Assembly: GCA_023078555.1 (NCBI GenBank)
Contig: CM041198.1
Coordinates: 1,972,800 to 2,036,799 of the forward strand
Direction: 5' to 3'
DNA: 64,000 nt
DNA from: Ulva prolifera
Lineage: Eukaryota > Chlorophyta > Ulvophyceae > Ulvales > Ulvaceae
Part shown: positions 25,009-36,982 of the stretch, in pieces
Layout of the letters: the number at the start of each line of letters is the position of its first letter
How positions within the stretch are numbered: the stretch's first letter is position 1
Program-made: the position numbers and the translations under genes
The notes under the pieces: model-generated
The model's input: the letters and a program-made list of their open reading frames with translations, nothing else
Database searches by the model: none
Told to the model about the DNA's origin: nothing

Positions 25009-27228
25009 ATGGATCTTGACGATGTCATGGAAATTCCCACGTTGCACCACAAGCTCCGGCAGCGAGACAGCCCGTTCGTAGACACCAACTACTACGGTGG
25101 TGGCTTTGTCGACGACGGTGATAGAGTTGCTCTATCCAGTATACACTTTGCTTCCCCCGACTCCACTGGCGCCATGGACCGATGTCGCCCACGCACAACT
25201 GTGGTCGAGACAATGGACGATGACGTGCGCCCTTTCCGGAATTCAGCTTGAATGTGTAGAAATGTGTCCTATGAACAGCTGCCTGAAGCCTCACGGTCCT
25301 GTAGTGATGCTGTTTCAACACTGCCAGCGCTCGGCAAGCCAGCGAGGCTATTGATGTGCAGGAGGAGTGTGAGATCATGCCAACATGGGCGCTGAGAGCG
25401 GGCGCCAGGCGAAAAATTTTCTTTGAGCCGTCTGCTGTAACTGCAGCAATTGTTACGTGCGGGGGCCTGTGCCCTGGCCTGAACGATGTCGTCCAAGGCC
25501 TCGTACAAAAGCTCACAGACTACGGAGTGCCTGAAGGAGGGATCCTAGGGATCAGGTGAGCACAGCTGACCTCGCAGTGCAGACATCGCTGCAGCACTCC
25601 TGAACAGCTAATCATGACTGCCCTCATGCTGCAGCGCAGATTTTGATTGAGCACCGGTCACTTCGGTTCCCCGGTGGATGTCCCATGGTGTACAATGCTG
25701 CGAGCCATGCTGAGGCCGTGCCACGGGCTGGTACATCGGAGGAGCACAGCAATGCGCTCAAGTAGTTGTCTTGGCAGCCTGCTGGACGCCTCATCTGGCG
25801 CAGTCACCACTCGCATGCACACATGAAACCAGCGTCACCATCTGCACATCCCGCCAGCTCCCACACCGAACGGCCCAGATGTGCTCAATTCTCCAAGCCC
25901 TTTTCGCAACAAAAGCGCTCTTCCTATGTAGTCACCTCCACCTGTGCATCTCGTGTGAGTGGCATCTCAGTCGCTTTGACGGGTTGTTCCATCCTGCTTC
26001 AAACATCAGGCCGCCAATCAGCGCACATCAGAAACAACTGATACGACTGCCACCTCGGTAAAGTAAATGTGAATTTACTGAGCCGTATCCCATTGGACAT
26101 TGACAACTCCGAGTTCACGGGACCACACATGCTGAGCAGCCCCACCAGTGTGTACACGTCTGTTTCTTGCGTCTGTATCTGCATCGCTCCGCACACTGGT
26201 CTGCTGCCTGCCGGCACGCTCAGCCGTGCCCGCCTGTCACTTGCAGCCACATCGATGCAGTGCCCGGGCAGGGGGACTCTCCTCCCCAAGGGCCCCTGTC
26301 TGTGTGGCCTGCCACCACAGTGCCGGCAGCGAGGGGCCACTCTCTCCAGGCAGACGCCTCCCTCGAATCGTCCAGTTTGCATCGCCATCCTGCCCGGTTC
26401 TCAGGCTCACGCCCATACAGGTCTGGCAGCATCTGTTGTATGTCTTGTACTCACCAGTGTTGGGTCGTCGGGCCCGATCACATAGAACAATTCCGATTAC
26501 TCAGGCCAGATTCTCAGATGGGATCCCCAACAATGCTGCACGGCGATCCAACACTGGTACACACACTTCGGTTCCGATCACCGGATTTGTCAATCTCCAC
26601 ATGGTCGTGGCAATGTAGTCATACATGAATCCATACCCACATTCGTCCGTGGTGGTGCTGCTGCGCGGCTGCTCATCCCGCATGGGTCGCTGGCTGCAGC
26701 TCGAGCGTGCCGTGTTGTTCACCCGGCCCTGCTGCTGCGCGCTGTCCCTACGGTGCCACCTCCCTTCTCGTCTTTGGCCCTGTGACATACACGCACATGC
26801 ACACACGGAGCCAGCATTTTTGCCGGGTCGGCGATCGTATTCTTGCGGTTCTTTCTGGCTTCGCGTCTGGCTTCGCGGGCACCAAGCTGTGCCAGGTGTG
26901 GTGCCCTGACGGCGGCGGCCGGCCCGTGCAGGTATGGCTTCCAGGGCTTCTACAACCCGGAGTGCAAGCCACTCGTGCTGACGAAGCGCACTGTGGAGGG
27001 CATCCAGCTGCAGGGCGGCACGATCCTCGGCACGAGCCGCGGCGGCGCCAACATCCGCGAGATCGTGAAGCGCATCGACATGTGGGGTGTTGACATGCTG
27101 TTCGTCGTCGGCGGCAACGGCGGCAACGCGGGCGCGAATGCAATCCATGAGATGTGCACGCGCGAGAACGTCATCTGCGCGGTCGTCGGCATCCCAAAGT
27201 CCATTGACAATGACATCCTGCTCGTGCG

Positions 27229-27259
<31 letters not shown>

Positions 27260-29510
27260 ATAATTGGCCCCTCCTCCTGGCGTGGTCGCGTCCTGTTCCC
27301 TTGCTGTCTAAAAGTCGCTGCAGGGCCCACGCGACTCTTGCCTGTGCCTCGCAGTGGCCCGATGCCCCTGAATACTGAAGCCGTCAACATCTCTATGGCT
27401 GTGGCTGTGGAATAATGCATGTGTACATACGCACATGCCCGGGTGACGTATATCCTCTACGCGGTCGCCATGTGCAAGTGGTCGCACATGCTCGCTCCTC
27501 CTCACACTAAAGACATGCTTTCCAACGTGGGCGAATGTTGACTCGAGCTGCGGCACGCTGAGGCCGGCGCACGGCTCCAGCCGACACATGCCGCCCTGTC
27601 TTGACCCCGGCACTCCGTATGTGTCTGCCGTCTGCCGGCTCACGACCGCGCCGGAGCATGCAGGTAGACCGCTGCTTCGGCTTCGACACGGCGGTGCAGG
27701 AGGCGCAGCGGTCGCTGATGGCGGCGAAGATCGAGGCCTCGAGCGCCGACAACGGCATTGGCCTCGTGAAGCTCATGGGCCGCTCCTCCGGCTTCATCGC
27801 CATGCAGGTGCCCCTCCCCCCTCTCCGGCTCTTTGTTTAGCGCGTTTGTCAGCCGTCTCTCTGTTCTCTTGGTTTTTTTTCCTGTGTTGGGGGCTGCATG
27901 CATTGTTGGGTCGCTGTCCGCCCTTGGCAAGGCCGCAACAACATGCATTGCACAAATTGTCACTGGACCGAGAAGTGCCGCCGTCCGTTGCCGTTTGTAT
28001 TGTTCCCCCTTCCAGTAGTCCACGGCCATGGCTCATGGGAGCGCCCCGGGGGGTGTGCAGGCGAGCCTGGCTTCGGGGAGCGTCGACATCTGCCTCATCC
28101 CGGAGGTCAAGTTCGACTTGCACGGCGAGCACGGCGTGCTCGCGTACGCCGCCAAGCTCCTGCGCAAGAACGGCCACTGCGTCATCTGCGTCGCCGAGGG
28201 TGCCGGCCAGGTCCGCTCCCCTTGCTCCCCCCCCCCCTCCCTGCAATGCCCGGGCGAATGTCTTTGCTTTCCATAGCTCCAGTGCCCGTCATCGTTCGCG
28301 GGTGTGCACGCAGTGGTTTCCATCCCCGTTTTCCTTCTGGTTACAGTTACAGCATGTGGTCCGACTGCTGCGGTTGTGCACACCCCGCCTGCTGTGGAGG
28401 GCCCCCCAGCACGACCTCTGCTTGCTTTGCAAGAATGCCACCTGCCGCGTCCTGCGCCAGGCAATTTAAGCTGTCCTGTCAGCCGACACGAAGCCGTTCT
28501 GTCCCGCGCTCTATAGTCCCCACTGCAAATCACGCGACTGCATGTGAGCCCGGGCGGCGACCGGGCAATGGCTGTGCAGGACCTGCTGGCCGGCACGAAC
28601 GAAGTCGACGCGTCGGGCAACCCGAAGCTCGCGGACATCGGCCTCCACATCCGCAAGCTCCTGCGCAGCCACTTTGACCGCGTCGACGTAAAGTACATCG
28701 ACCCGACTTACATGGTGCGTGCGATCACGACGACGAGCCAGGACCGCATCTACTGCCGCATCCTCGCCCACAACGCCGTGCACGGCGCCTTTGCCGGCTT
28801 CACTGGTGCGGCCCACCCCGCCCCCTCTGACGCGCTGCCGCCCACTGTGTCTCCCCCGCCAGTGCTATGCTGCCGCCGTTTGTTGTGCCACTGGCGGCCG
28901 TCGCTGCTTTTGCAGGCTTCTTTTGCGCGGACAGCTGCTGCCTGCTCTGCTGCACCGGCGCCGGTGCCCCTCTGGCACTGCTGATGCTGCCGTTCGCTCC
29001 CGTGTGCCCTGCTGCATGCTGGCTGTTTGCTTAGCGTTCGATGTAACTATGCGGCAGTCTCACCCGAGTCTGTCAGCATCACCGCAGTTGTGCTCGTTCT
29101 GGTCCCGGTGGCCGCGGCTCCTGTTGCCACCATCCATGCTGTGCTTTTGCAAGGGCCGAGGCCAGAGCCTCACCAGGAGCGGTCCTCTCGTGCATGTGTG
29201 CTGGGGCGGTCCTCTTCAATTCCAGCCGCGCCCACGAGCGTGCGCCAGCCGCTTCCAGTTCCAGCCGCGAGACCGAATGCATGCATGCGCCGACTCGCTG
29301 CTCGCGCGCTGTGCAGGCATGACCGTGGGCCTCGTGAACACGCACTACGCGTACCTCCCGATCCCGCTGGTCATCGCGCAGCCTCGCACAGTCGACCCGA
29401 ACGGCAAGACGTGGAACCGGCTGCGCGCGAGCATCGGGCAGCCGTCGTTCCAGGTGGCCGCCGTGGACTCGACGGCGGAAGCCGCCAACGCGGCCCTCGC
29501 GAAGGTCTGA
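25009..29510 (+). CDS. PFK: plant-type phosphofructokinase
   Basis: Seven exons: 25009-25224, 25362-25555, 26932-27223, 27664-27807, 28061-28210, 28580-28805 and 29317-29510. They join in frame to 471 aa, the usual size of plant ATP-PFKs. The enzyme phosphorylates fructose 6-phosphate to the 1,6-bisphosphate. Motifs in order: [101 protein letters not shown] and [11 protein letters not shown]. The order and wording match plant PFKs. The nucleotide/Mg loop, normally GGDG, is GGNG here: the aspartate matching E. coli Asp103 is Asn. Whether ATP or pyrophosphate is the donor cannot be told by eye. A 31-base C run starts six bases into intron 3. The ATG at 25009 is preceded by an AG, so an upstream exon with a transit peptide is possible. 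The first two exons are lower in GC than the rest. Confidence 0.9.
26059..26124 (-). repeat. R72 dispersed repeat
   Basis: On the minus strand it reads GGTCCCG, then CTCGGAGTTGTCAATGTCC, then GGGATACGGCTCAGTAAAT, ending in TTTACTTTA. It lies in the second intron of the PFK gene. Confidence 0.88.
26454..26557 (+). mobile_element. MITE-like element, copy 2
   Basis: About 104 bp with terminal inverted repeats CCAGTGTTGGGTCG and CGATCCAACACTGG. It shares CGGGCCCGATCACATAGAAC and AATGCTGCA with the copy at 22994-23096, in opposite orientation. It lies in the second intron of the PFK gene. Confidence 0.8.
27229..27259. repeat. C homopolymer, 31 bases
   Basis: An uninterrupted run of 31 C starting six bases into an intron of the PFK gene, directly after the donor GTGCG. 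Confidence 0.95.
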
Positions 29511-31874
29511 CGCCCGGCCTGCTGCGCCCCCTCTCGCTGCGGTGTCATAGGGCGTGCGTGTCTGTCGCCTGTGGTGGGCTGCTGCTTAATAGGGGAATGG
29601 ACTGGGACAGAGGGCGGGGGCGGGGGGCGGGTGGTGTCTGCCGGCGGCCGGGGAGGTGGGCCTTGGGGCGCTGAGCCCAAAGCTGGGCTCGGTGCTACGC
29701 CATGACCCACCACGCTCGCTACGAAGTCGCCGGCGGGTCCCAAACGGCAGCCAATAACAAGAGCCTGTGCCGCTGGGTGATAGTACTAGAGGGCACTACT
29801 GCTTGCGCTGGTTGTGGCAGTGTGCATTTGCAGAGGACGCGGAATGTGTGCTCAGAAGCGGCTGTGTCAACGCCAGATCAGGCAGCTCTGACCTCCTGGT
29901 TGGAAGTGCGTTGATGTGTGTGTAAAATCGCAGAGGCGCGATCGTGGTGTGCGTGGGGACGGATGCCGCACCTGGGCAGCCGGGTTCATGCGTGTGGCTG
30001 TGCAGGGGGGCGTAGAGGTGCAAGGGTGGGCCGAGGCGATGGCTGCGTTGCCGCCGCCGGCGGCCCCGCACTCGTGGCAGCCGCCTCGACACCCCGCCGC
30101 AGACGGCCCGAGCAAGCTGCCGGACACGTGAACGCTCACGCCGCATGACACAGCACGGCGATGCTGCGTGTGGTGTCGACAGTGGAGCGGGACACCGCCG
30201 AGGCGGTGTCGTCTGACACATGCATGCGGTTGTGGCGGTGCTGTGTACGTATTTATGTACACACATGCATGTATATATGCATGATTACGTGGCGATATCC
30301 ATAGGTGCATTGCCGACCCGGCTGTTTGGAGGCCGTGACAAAGGTCCACGGCGTCAACGTTGTCCACTGTGACCCAACGGTGGTGGTTGTGTTTCGGGCC
30401 GGTCTTGTGAGTCAGAGTGTGTGGCCGCTCGAACCCCGTAGACGTGGAGGGCTGAGCGTTTCTGAGATATGAAATGGTGAATCCTGCCGGAGGAGGTTGG
30501 TGTGGCTGGCAAATGCAGGTGTGTACATGCGGTCGGCATGCATTGCAGGAAGCGGGTGTGGGGTGCGTGCAGTGTCTGTTGGGCCGCAGCGCTTGCGGCG
30601 GGGTGCACATGCACAGCTCTGTGAGCTGACAGTGTTGCCTGGAGAACAGATGCAGGCCTGGGTCGACGGCTGGTGCGTTCAGGGAGGTTCATGATGGCTC
30701 GATGAGTACATGCCTGCATTGTTTCCGCGTGGCTGTGCAGAGTCGAGCCGAACATGCTTGCCAGGCTGCTGGGCAGCTACTGTGGCCGCTGGTGGTTGCT
30801 GAGACATCAGTCGCACCGCGGCGGCGTGCCGTGTTTTCCCCTTACATTCCTTCATGCAGGTAGCATGCCTGTTCCGTGACCTGGCTTGGATTTACTAATC
30901 CAAGGTTCTGTCCGTTCACTAGCGGTAGCAGTGCACTAGTGATGCAATGGTGACTTTGCGAATTTGCGTCGTGTAACATGCGGAGACGGCCTCCCGCGTG
31001 GTGTTCACTGTGTTTCCGTCTTGGTTGATGTGATTATGATTGTTGCCTGCTGGGCCGCCGGCCTGCTTCTATTTTTCTGAGTTATATGGTAGGTTGTGCC
31101 AGCAATGGTCCAGCATGCTCGCTGCCAAATTCTGATTCTGACCAATCCGTGGGTGGCAGCGTGTTGCAAGGAAAATTTTGGAGAGGCGGGTAGCACTGCA
31201 GGAAATAGGAGGCCAGCGGGCGGCAGGCAGCTGAAAGACGATGCTCTATGGTGTTACAGCCACATCTGCAGCACCTGAGCGTCACTATGCAACGACCACC
31301 TGCGAGCAAGGAAGAGATCCAAAGCAGGTACAGCACTTTGAGACGTGTGGCACATGCGATTGTCCTTGCCATATGTATTTCAGCCCGGCTGGACCGACGG
31401 CACAGGAGCTGCATGCAGCACTGTCCAGCTGAGAGTAAGGCTGCACGGCACGGCAGTGCTGGGGGACACGGTCTGGGATGCCACAAACTAAAGGCTGTGT
31501 GTACTTCCGAGCAATCTTTGCGATTGGAATCGGCAGCAGCGCGACAGAGAGCGGGAGTGTTCAGGAGCATGTCGGGTGGCGACAAGCACGGAGTGCAGCA
31601 GAACCGATACGGCATGCGGACCTTGCAAGGCGCCCTTTTCAGGACGCTGCAGAATAGGGCACATTGCGGCGCTACATCCCTTCTGTGTCATAGCTTAGTT
31701 AGCGCACGCAGTGAGTGATCAAGATTTCAATTGCCGCGCATGCGTTCAGTACTTGTGCGTCCAAACTCGCAAGCACAAGCAACCAAGCAGTTTCACGCCA
31801 CAGGCTAGCAATCTTGGGTTCCTTAGAGGCTGTATCAGTGGTGTCAGTAGATTGATTAACATGTGACGTGGCCA
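29511..31874. other. 2.4 kb without a convincing gene
   Basis: Open frames (for example 29867-30610, minus, His/Pro/Thr-rich) look like translated non-coding sequence. The region holds a weak R72-like stretch. Confidence 0.45.
30281..30316 (-). repeat. weak R72-like stretch
   Basis: Contains GCATGATTACGTGGCGATAT, which parallels the sequence next to the R72 copy at 49764 (GCATGATTACATAGCCGTAT). The rest is degenerate. Confidence 0.35.
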
Positions 31875-32372
31875 ATGAGCACCTGGCTCGACTGGGCAAC
31901 AAGCAGTGCAGACCCGGGCTCGGTCTTATCAGTCTGTGGATGTGTCGCTTTGCTGTTGCCTCTGGTGCTGCTGAAAAACCCCGTTCGCCCCAAGTACTAC
32001 GTCAGTCACGTAGATGCTGGGCGAGAGTACATGCGCCGCTTCCGCGGGCATCCAACGTCTGTCCTTGGGGCTTTGTCCCGAGACAATCTACAGGCCGCGA
32101 GCCACGTCGGGAAGGAGCTATCCTTGTCCAAACTGACATATGATGGCCTGATGTATGCATCAACGGTGGCCTTCAAGGCAGCTGCTACCGGCACAGATGG
32201 TGGTGGAAGTCAGAAGGGCAAAACGCAGCAGGACAGGCAGGATCGTGATGTACCACAAGCCTTCCTGGGCATGGAGCGATCGCAGGCCTTCAATGCGGTC
32301 ATCATAGAGACCATGTGCCAGACAGGAGATGACAGCATCCTGAAGTCCATGAAGGAGCAGAATTCCGTCCGC
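31875..32372 (+). CDS. first exon of an unidentified membrane protein
   Basis: An open exon of 166 codons begins at ATG 31875 and ends at a plausible donor (GTGTGT) after 32372. Residues about 17-36 (VLSVCGCVALLLPLVLL) form one hydrophobic segment near the N-terminus, followed by NPVRPKYYVSHVDAGREYMR and a mostly hydrophilic stretch with a Gly/Gln/Asp-rich linker. I do not recognise the family. The exon lies upstream of the exons at 33837-36982 on the same strand and could be the start of that gene. I could not connect the two through a clean intermediate exon; a short one near 32800-32861 is possible but its phase does not fit. Confidence 0.45.
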
Positions 32373-33321
32373 GTGTGTCCTCTCAACACACTGCCCAGCA
32401 CACGCTTACAGAATTCGACAGTACAAACTCGACGACACTCCTTGCACATCCATCCACCCTGTTCAACTCAACGAATGCAATTCGGCCAGCCTGCTGATTC
32501 AATCAGAAGCCATTGCATGCCTGGCAGGGCATACCGCTGCTTACCGGCGCCCATGTTCTTGCTTTCCGGACATGCATCCGCATGTGTTTGAAAAGCCTGA
32601 TAGCACTCATCATCATGCCAATTCGTCGGCCAGGAGCGCGACATCGCTGCACGCCACACCAGCCCAATCCAGTCAACAACCACCTCGACCGGTGAGGCCT
32701 CAGTCCTGCACCTGTCCACATGTGGCAGGTGTTCCTGAGCATGCCTGTTCGGCAGTCCCCCGCTATTGATATCAGGACACCTTCATGAGGAGGAGCGCAC
32801 ACCAGCATGATCTGCATGATGATGCCGGAACGGATGATCTCCGGCGTCATCATGCAGGTGATGCTGGTGTCTCAGCGCAGGTCGACGGGTCCTGCGTGTG
32901 CGTGTGATGCCGGCCCCACGGGGCACTGAAGCTGATGCCCGGTTGAGTGATGCTCGAGCCCCAGATTGGTTCTGGTTGACCCCCTGTACGGTGTCGGTCT
33001 GCTGTGTGCTGCTGCAGCATGCCCTGCCACTGTGCCACTGCTGCAGCATGCAGCGCAGTTCTGCCTAGTTGCCTGCACCCCACGCTCGACCATCCTCACT
33101 GCAAAGTTTCCACTGCACACGGCTCACAGCACGGCACACGGAGACTTGTAACAGTGCAACCACAAGCGCCAGCATGGACACATCAACTTGCATCAGGCTG
33201 CAAGCATAGTGCACGCTGGCCACGCGCTCCTGCGTGCATCTCTCTTCCTCACCGACGCATCTCCTGTTTACCTCCTGCTGTCCACTCGTCTCTTTGTTGC
33301 ATGCAAAGAACAGTGAAGCAC

Positions 33322-33380
33322 ATCTAACATACACAGCGGTATTCTGAAGAGTACATTGACGACTCCGTATGACCAGGACC
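33322..33380 (-). repeat. R72 dispersed repeat, diverged
   Basis: On the minus strand it reads ACGGAGTCGTCAATGTACTC then TTCAGAATACCGCTG. It lies between the two parts of the unidentified membrane gene. Confidence 0.65.
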
Positions 33381-33836
33381 ACTTGCGCTTGTGACACCTC
33401 CCTTGGCATCAGAGACCCCCACGTTAGCAAACCCTGGCTGCACATAGCGGTAGAAGTACGTGCCGCCCGTCCAACCTCATCGTTCCTGCACTGCCTGGTA
33501 GTTTTGCCACTGCACCATCTGCATCTGCACACGCGATGCATCGCGCATGGCAAACTCGCAACGGTTCTGCTACGCGCCCGTCCAATCTTGTGTGATGTAC
33601 CACTCTGTCTGGGCGCTGGGCTACGTTTCAGCTGCTTTATGTCGACACAGCGTCATCAGCACTCGGACCGGACCCGCAGACAGACGTCCCTTCCAGCGAT
33701 GCTCCCACATGCCGCCACTGCTAGCCTGCATCCGCACAATCACTGAAGCCTCCCCATGTGACCTCGAACCGGGTCTCCCCTCCCCTCCGAGACGCTGCGC
33801 CAGGCAGCCTCCGTCCAAGCACTCGCCTGTATGCAG

Positions 33837-36800
33837 TCGCAAACCAGGTGGGGCATCGCAGGCGCGTTCCTCGCGTACACCTTCACATCGGACCTCCCCC
33901 CGGCTCACACCCTCGCCGCGCCGACGGCCGCCGCCGCAAACGCCGCCGCCTCCGGCGCTCTCCCAGACCCCCTGCTCTGGGGCATCGCGGCGGGCGTCCC
34001 GCCGCTGCTCTCCGGCCTGGAGCTGCCGGTGGCCGCGATCACGCCCATCGGGTGGGGCGTGCCGGTGGCGCCCGTCGCGGCGGCGCTGTTCGCGCTGCGC
34101 ATGGTGATGTTCCGGGTGGTTCACATCCCGTCGCCGCTGTGGGACCGCATCACGCACCAGGCGATCGTGCGGCGGGAGAGCGCGGCTGACATGGTGCGCC
34201 CCACACGCGCATCGGAACCATTCACAGGATCTCCTCGCGCGCCGCGTGTTGCACACGCAGGGGCGAGCTGTGTGCTGCCGGAATCGGCTGCTGTCGGGCC
34301 CGGCCAGGAACGCGTCCGAAGACACACAGGCGCCCCCGCACACGCGCCCGCCGCCTTGTGCCGGTACACGCTCACGCCGACATTGCTCCAGCTCTAGGCT
34401 TCCACGTTCTCCAGTCGTGCCCACACCCCCTTACAACCGCGTGTAATTCTCGCGGGTCAACGCCCGGGTGTCACTGCACTGACAGTGTGCTAGAGGCACC
34501 TGCTGTGTAGCAGCCGCGCCCGGATTGGACGGCTGTCTGTGCGACGGCCGGGACGCACATGGGGCGTTGCCTGCTCAGCGGGGCGCATTTGCGGCTGCAG
34601 TTTGTCAATGGGCTGCCATTGTGTAGCGTTGCGATTGGGTCGCGTACGATCCCAATTTCCCCCTTTGTCTGGTGAGCCCTTGAACCTGGGGCCAAAATCA
34701 GGGGTTGAGAACCTGGAGAACGAATATTGGCCGCCCTTGCTGTTCTACAAATGGCCCATCTATTCCTTGTGGGGCGGAGGGTTGCCAAGGTCCAAGTGCC
34801 TGCAATGCCAGAGACTTGCATTTTCGCTTTCACATTCCAGGTGGTGCATTTGGTCCCATTCATTCGGAGTCGTCAATGTCCTCCAACGCATACGGCTCAG
34901 TGAGTCCAGACCCTACAAGCACTTGCGGCATGCAGATAGTCAGGCCGGCGGAGCACTACCTCTACACCGCCGCCGCCGCAGACCTGCTCGCGATGTGGAC
35001 AGTCGCGTCCCTGACCGCCGCCACGGACTCGCCCAGCATCACAACCAGCGTCTTCGGCGTGCTAATTTTGCATGCGGTCGGCGTGATAGGTATGTCACTA
35101 GAGACAGAGGGGGACGTCGCAAAGTGCAGCCATGCCCTCGACCTGTCAAAGATCCCGCCGGACACCCTGCGCGCGCGGCTCACGCTGCGCCTCGCGCAGG
35201 CGATGCAGTTCAGCAGGGCCCTCGCGGAACCGCCGCCGGGCGACGGCGCCGCAGCACGGCACGTCGCGCAGGGTGGAGGTGACGGCGTCATCACAGGCAA
35301 GGCGTTTGCGCTGGGACAGGCGCGGCGGCCACCGCCACCACTCACCGCCAGCCGCGCTGACGTTGAGCAGGCGATGGACAAGATGTGGGCGGGCTCGGCG
35401 GTGGCCGGGGACCCGTGGGCAGTGGATGATGCAGAGTGTCTGCAGGCGCTCGCAGCGGGTGCGTGGCGGGAGGCGCCGCCGCCTGCGGCCGGGGTTAGCG
35501 AGGAGGACTCGTTCGCGGTGCTGCCGTGGCTGGGGTCGCGGGTGCGGCCGCGCTGCGTCGTCGGGGCGGCCCACGCCCGGCTTCACGCGGAGCGCGCGCT
35601 CGCGGTCATCTCTGTCACCCTCGCCACTACCGTTGCATCCGGCGCTCTGTCCACATCCTCGCTGTCGCTTGGCGACGACTCGTCACAGTGGTTCCCGCTT
35701 GACAGGGCCGCGCTGGCGGCCACAGAATTGCCTCTCGGCAGCACAGCACGCACAGTGTACGGGCCCACCCTGGGAGACGGCGCGGCGCCGCTGCCGCTGG
35801 AAGAGCAGGTGCGGTGGCTGCAGGGCGCTGCGCACGCTGCGGAGCGGCTGCTCGACTTTCTCGGGGAGTCGACGGCCGACATCGGCGCGCTGGAGTTCCA
35901 CCGCGGCGCGGTCAACATGTACGCGGCGCTGGCGATACGATCGCTGCGGGCAGACGCTTCAGAGGAGCAGCTCGGATCAACCTCGGAGTTGCGGACAGAA
36001 GTGCCAGCTGAGCGGGCAGAGCGTGAGTGCCTGCTGGCTGCACGCGCGGCGTGTCAGAGTGCGCTGGACTGGACACCGTTTGCTGCTGTGGCACAGCGAG
36101 GCAGGTGTGAGCTGCTGCTGTGCCGTGCTGCGGTTCGCGATCTGTGTTGAAGATCAAATGGCGCATCCAGACTCAAAATTTGCGCACGTGGCCTTTAGGT
36201 GAGAATATGTACCCTGACCAAGGCTCCTGACGACAGGGCACCACAGGCCATCGGGGACGAGCTACAGTGCTCTGCACGTGCCACATTGTGTGTTGTTTGT
36301 CTCTCGATCATGTCATGCCTGCAATGATGACACATGCGTCCCAGTAGCCTGCAGTGTAAAAGTGTGAGAGCTCCTGCCCCGTATCCATATGCGTACCCGT
36401 ACTCACCCCCCGGCAATCCCCGGCCAGATGCAGCAGTATCCGCCCGTCCCATACCCGGACTGTTATGGCCCCCCAGCGAATGGTCATGGCCCTTACTACG
36501 ATCCAAACATGTTTCCACCCGGCTGTGGCGAAGGGCCGTGTCCACCTAGCTAGGGCATTGCGTGCCGCGTGCAGGCAACGATCACGTAGATTCCCCCATG
36601 CATGCATGCACGGGCGGAGTGCGCTACATGCAGGGTCCACCAGATGGCCGCCGACCTCGCGGCCCTGCAGGGCGACCGCCCCGCCGCGCTGCGCCACGCT
36701 GTGCGCGCGACCAAGTGCCTCCCAGGGGACCTCGCGGCATGCAGCCGCGCAGCGCAGATCTGGAAAGATCCTGCCGTCAAGGCGCTGTGGCGGCGGCCTG

Positions 36801-36982
36801 GCCCTCATGCAGAGGCGGGTGTCCCGGCAGGGGAGGGGGCTGCCGCCGCAGCTGAGGGGGCCGCGGCGGCCAGGCACTGTGCGCCGTGGGCTGAGAAGGA
36901 GGCCCTGGAGGATGATGCGGCACATGCGATGCTGTACATTGAAGAGGCACAACGTCTTGCACGGGCCAAGAAGGCAGCGTGA
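33837..36982 (+). CDS. unidentified protein with hydrophobic segments and TPR-like C-terminus (5' end uncertain)
   Basis: Three exons join in frame: 33837-34193, 34936-36104 and 36634-36982 (TGA). The first has two hydrophobic stretches (LLWGIAAGVPPLLSGLELPV and APVAAALFALRMVMF), suggesting membrane segments. The second adds another (FGVLILHAVGVIGM), followed by a long Ala-rich region with helical pairs such as LRARLTLRLAQAMQFSRALA and VRWLQGAAHAAERLLDFLG. The third has DLAALQGDRPAALRHAVRAT and AMLYIEEAQRLARAKKA, which look like TPR or similar helical repeats, though I cannot assign a family. The exons are very GC-rich (over 65%). It may be the 3' part of the gene starting at 31875. The intron 34194-34935 holds an R72 copy 18 bases before its acceptor. 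Confidence 0.6.
34852..34917 (+). repeat. R72 dispersed repeat
   Basis: Reads GGTCCCATTCATTCGGAGTC, then GTCAATGTCC, then GCATACGGCTCAGTGAGTCC. It ends just upstream of a 3' splice site (exon start 34936). Confidence 0.85.
36389..36553 (+). CDS. small Pro/Tyr-rich open frame inside an intron (doubtful)
   Basis: 54 codons from ATG 36389 to TAG, with QMQQYPPVPYPDCYGPP, GPYYDPNMFPP and CGEGPCPPS. The composition looks like a coding low-complexity domain. Just upstream, in a different frame, is APYPYAYPYSPP; a six-base C run lies between them, so a frameshift may have split one Pro/Tyr-rich stretch. It sits within the last intron of the TPR-like gene. It may be an alternative exon, a relic or chance. 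Confidence 0.22.
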   Translation: MRTRTHPPAIPGQMQQYPPVPYPDCYGPPANGHGPYYDPNMFPPGCGEGPCPPS

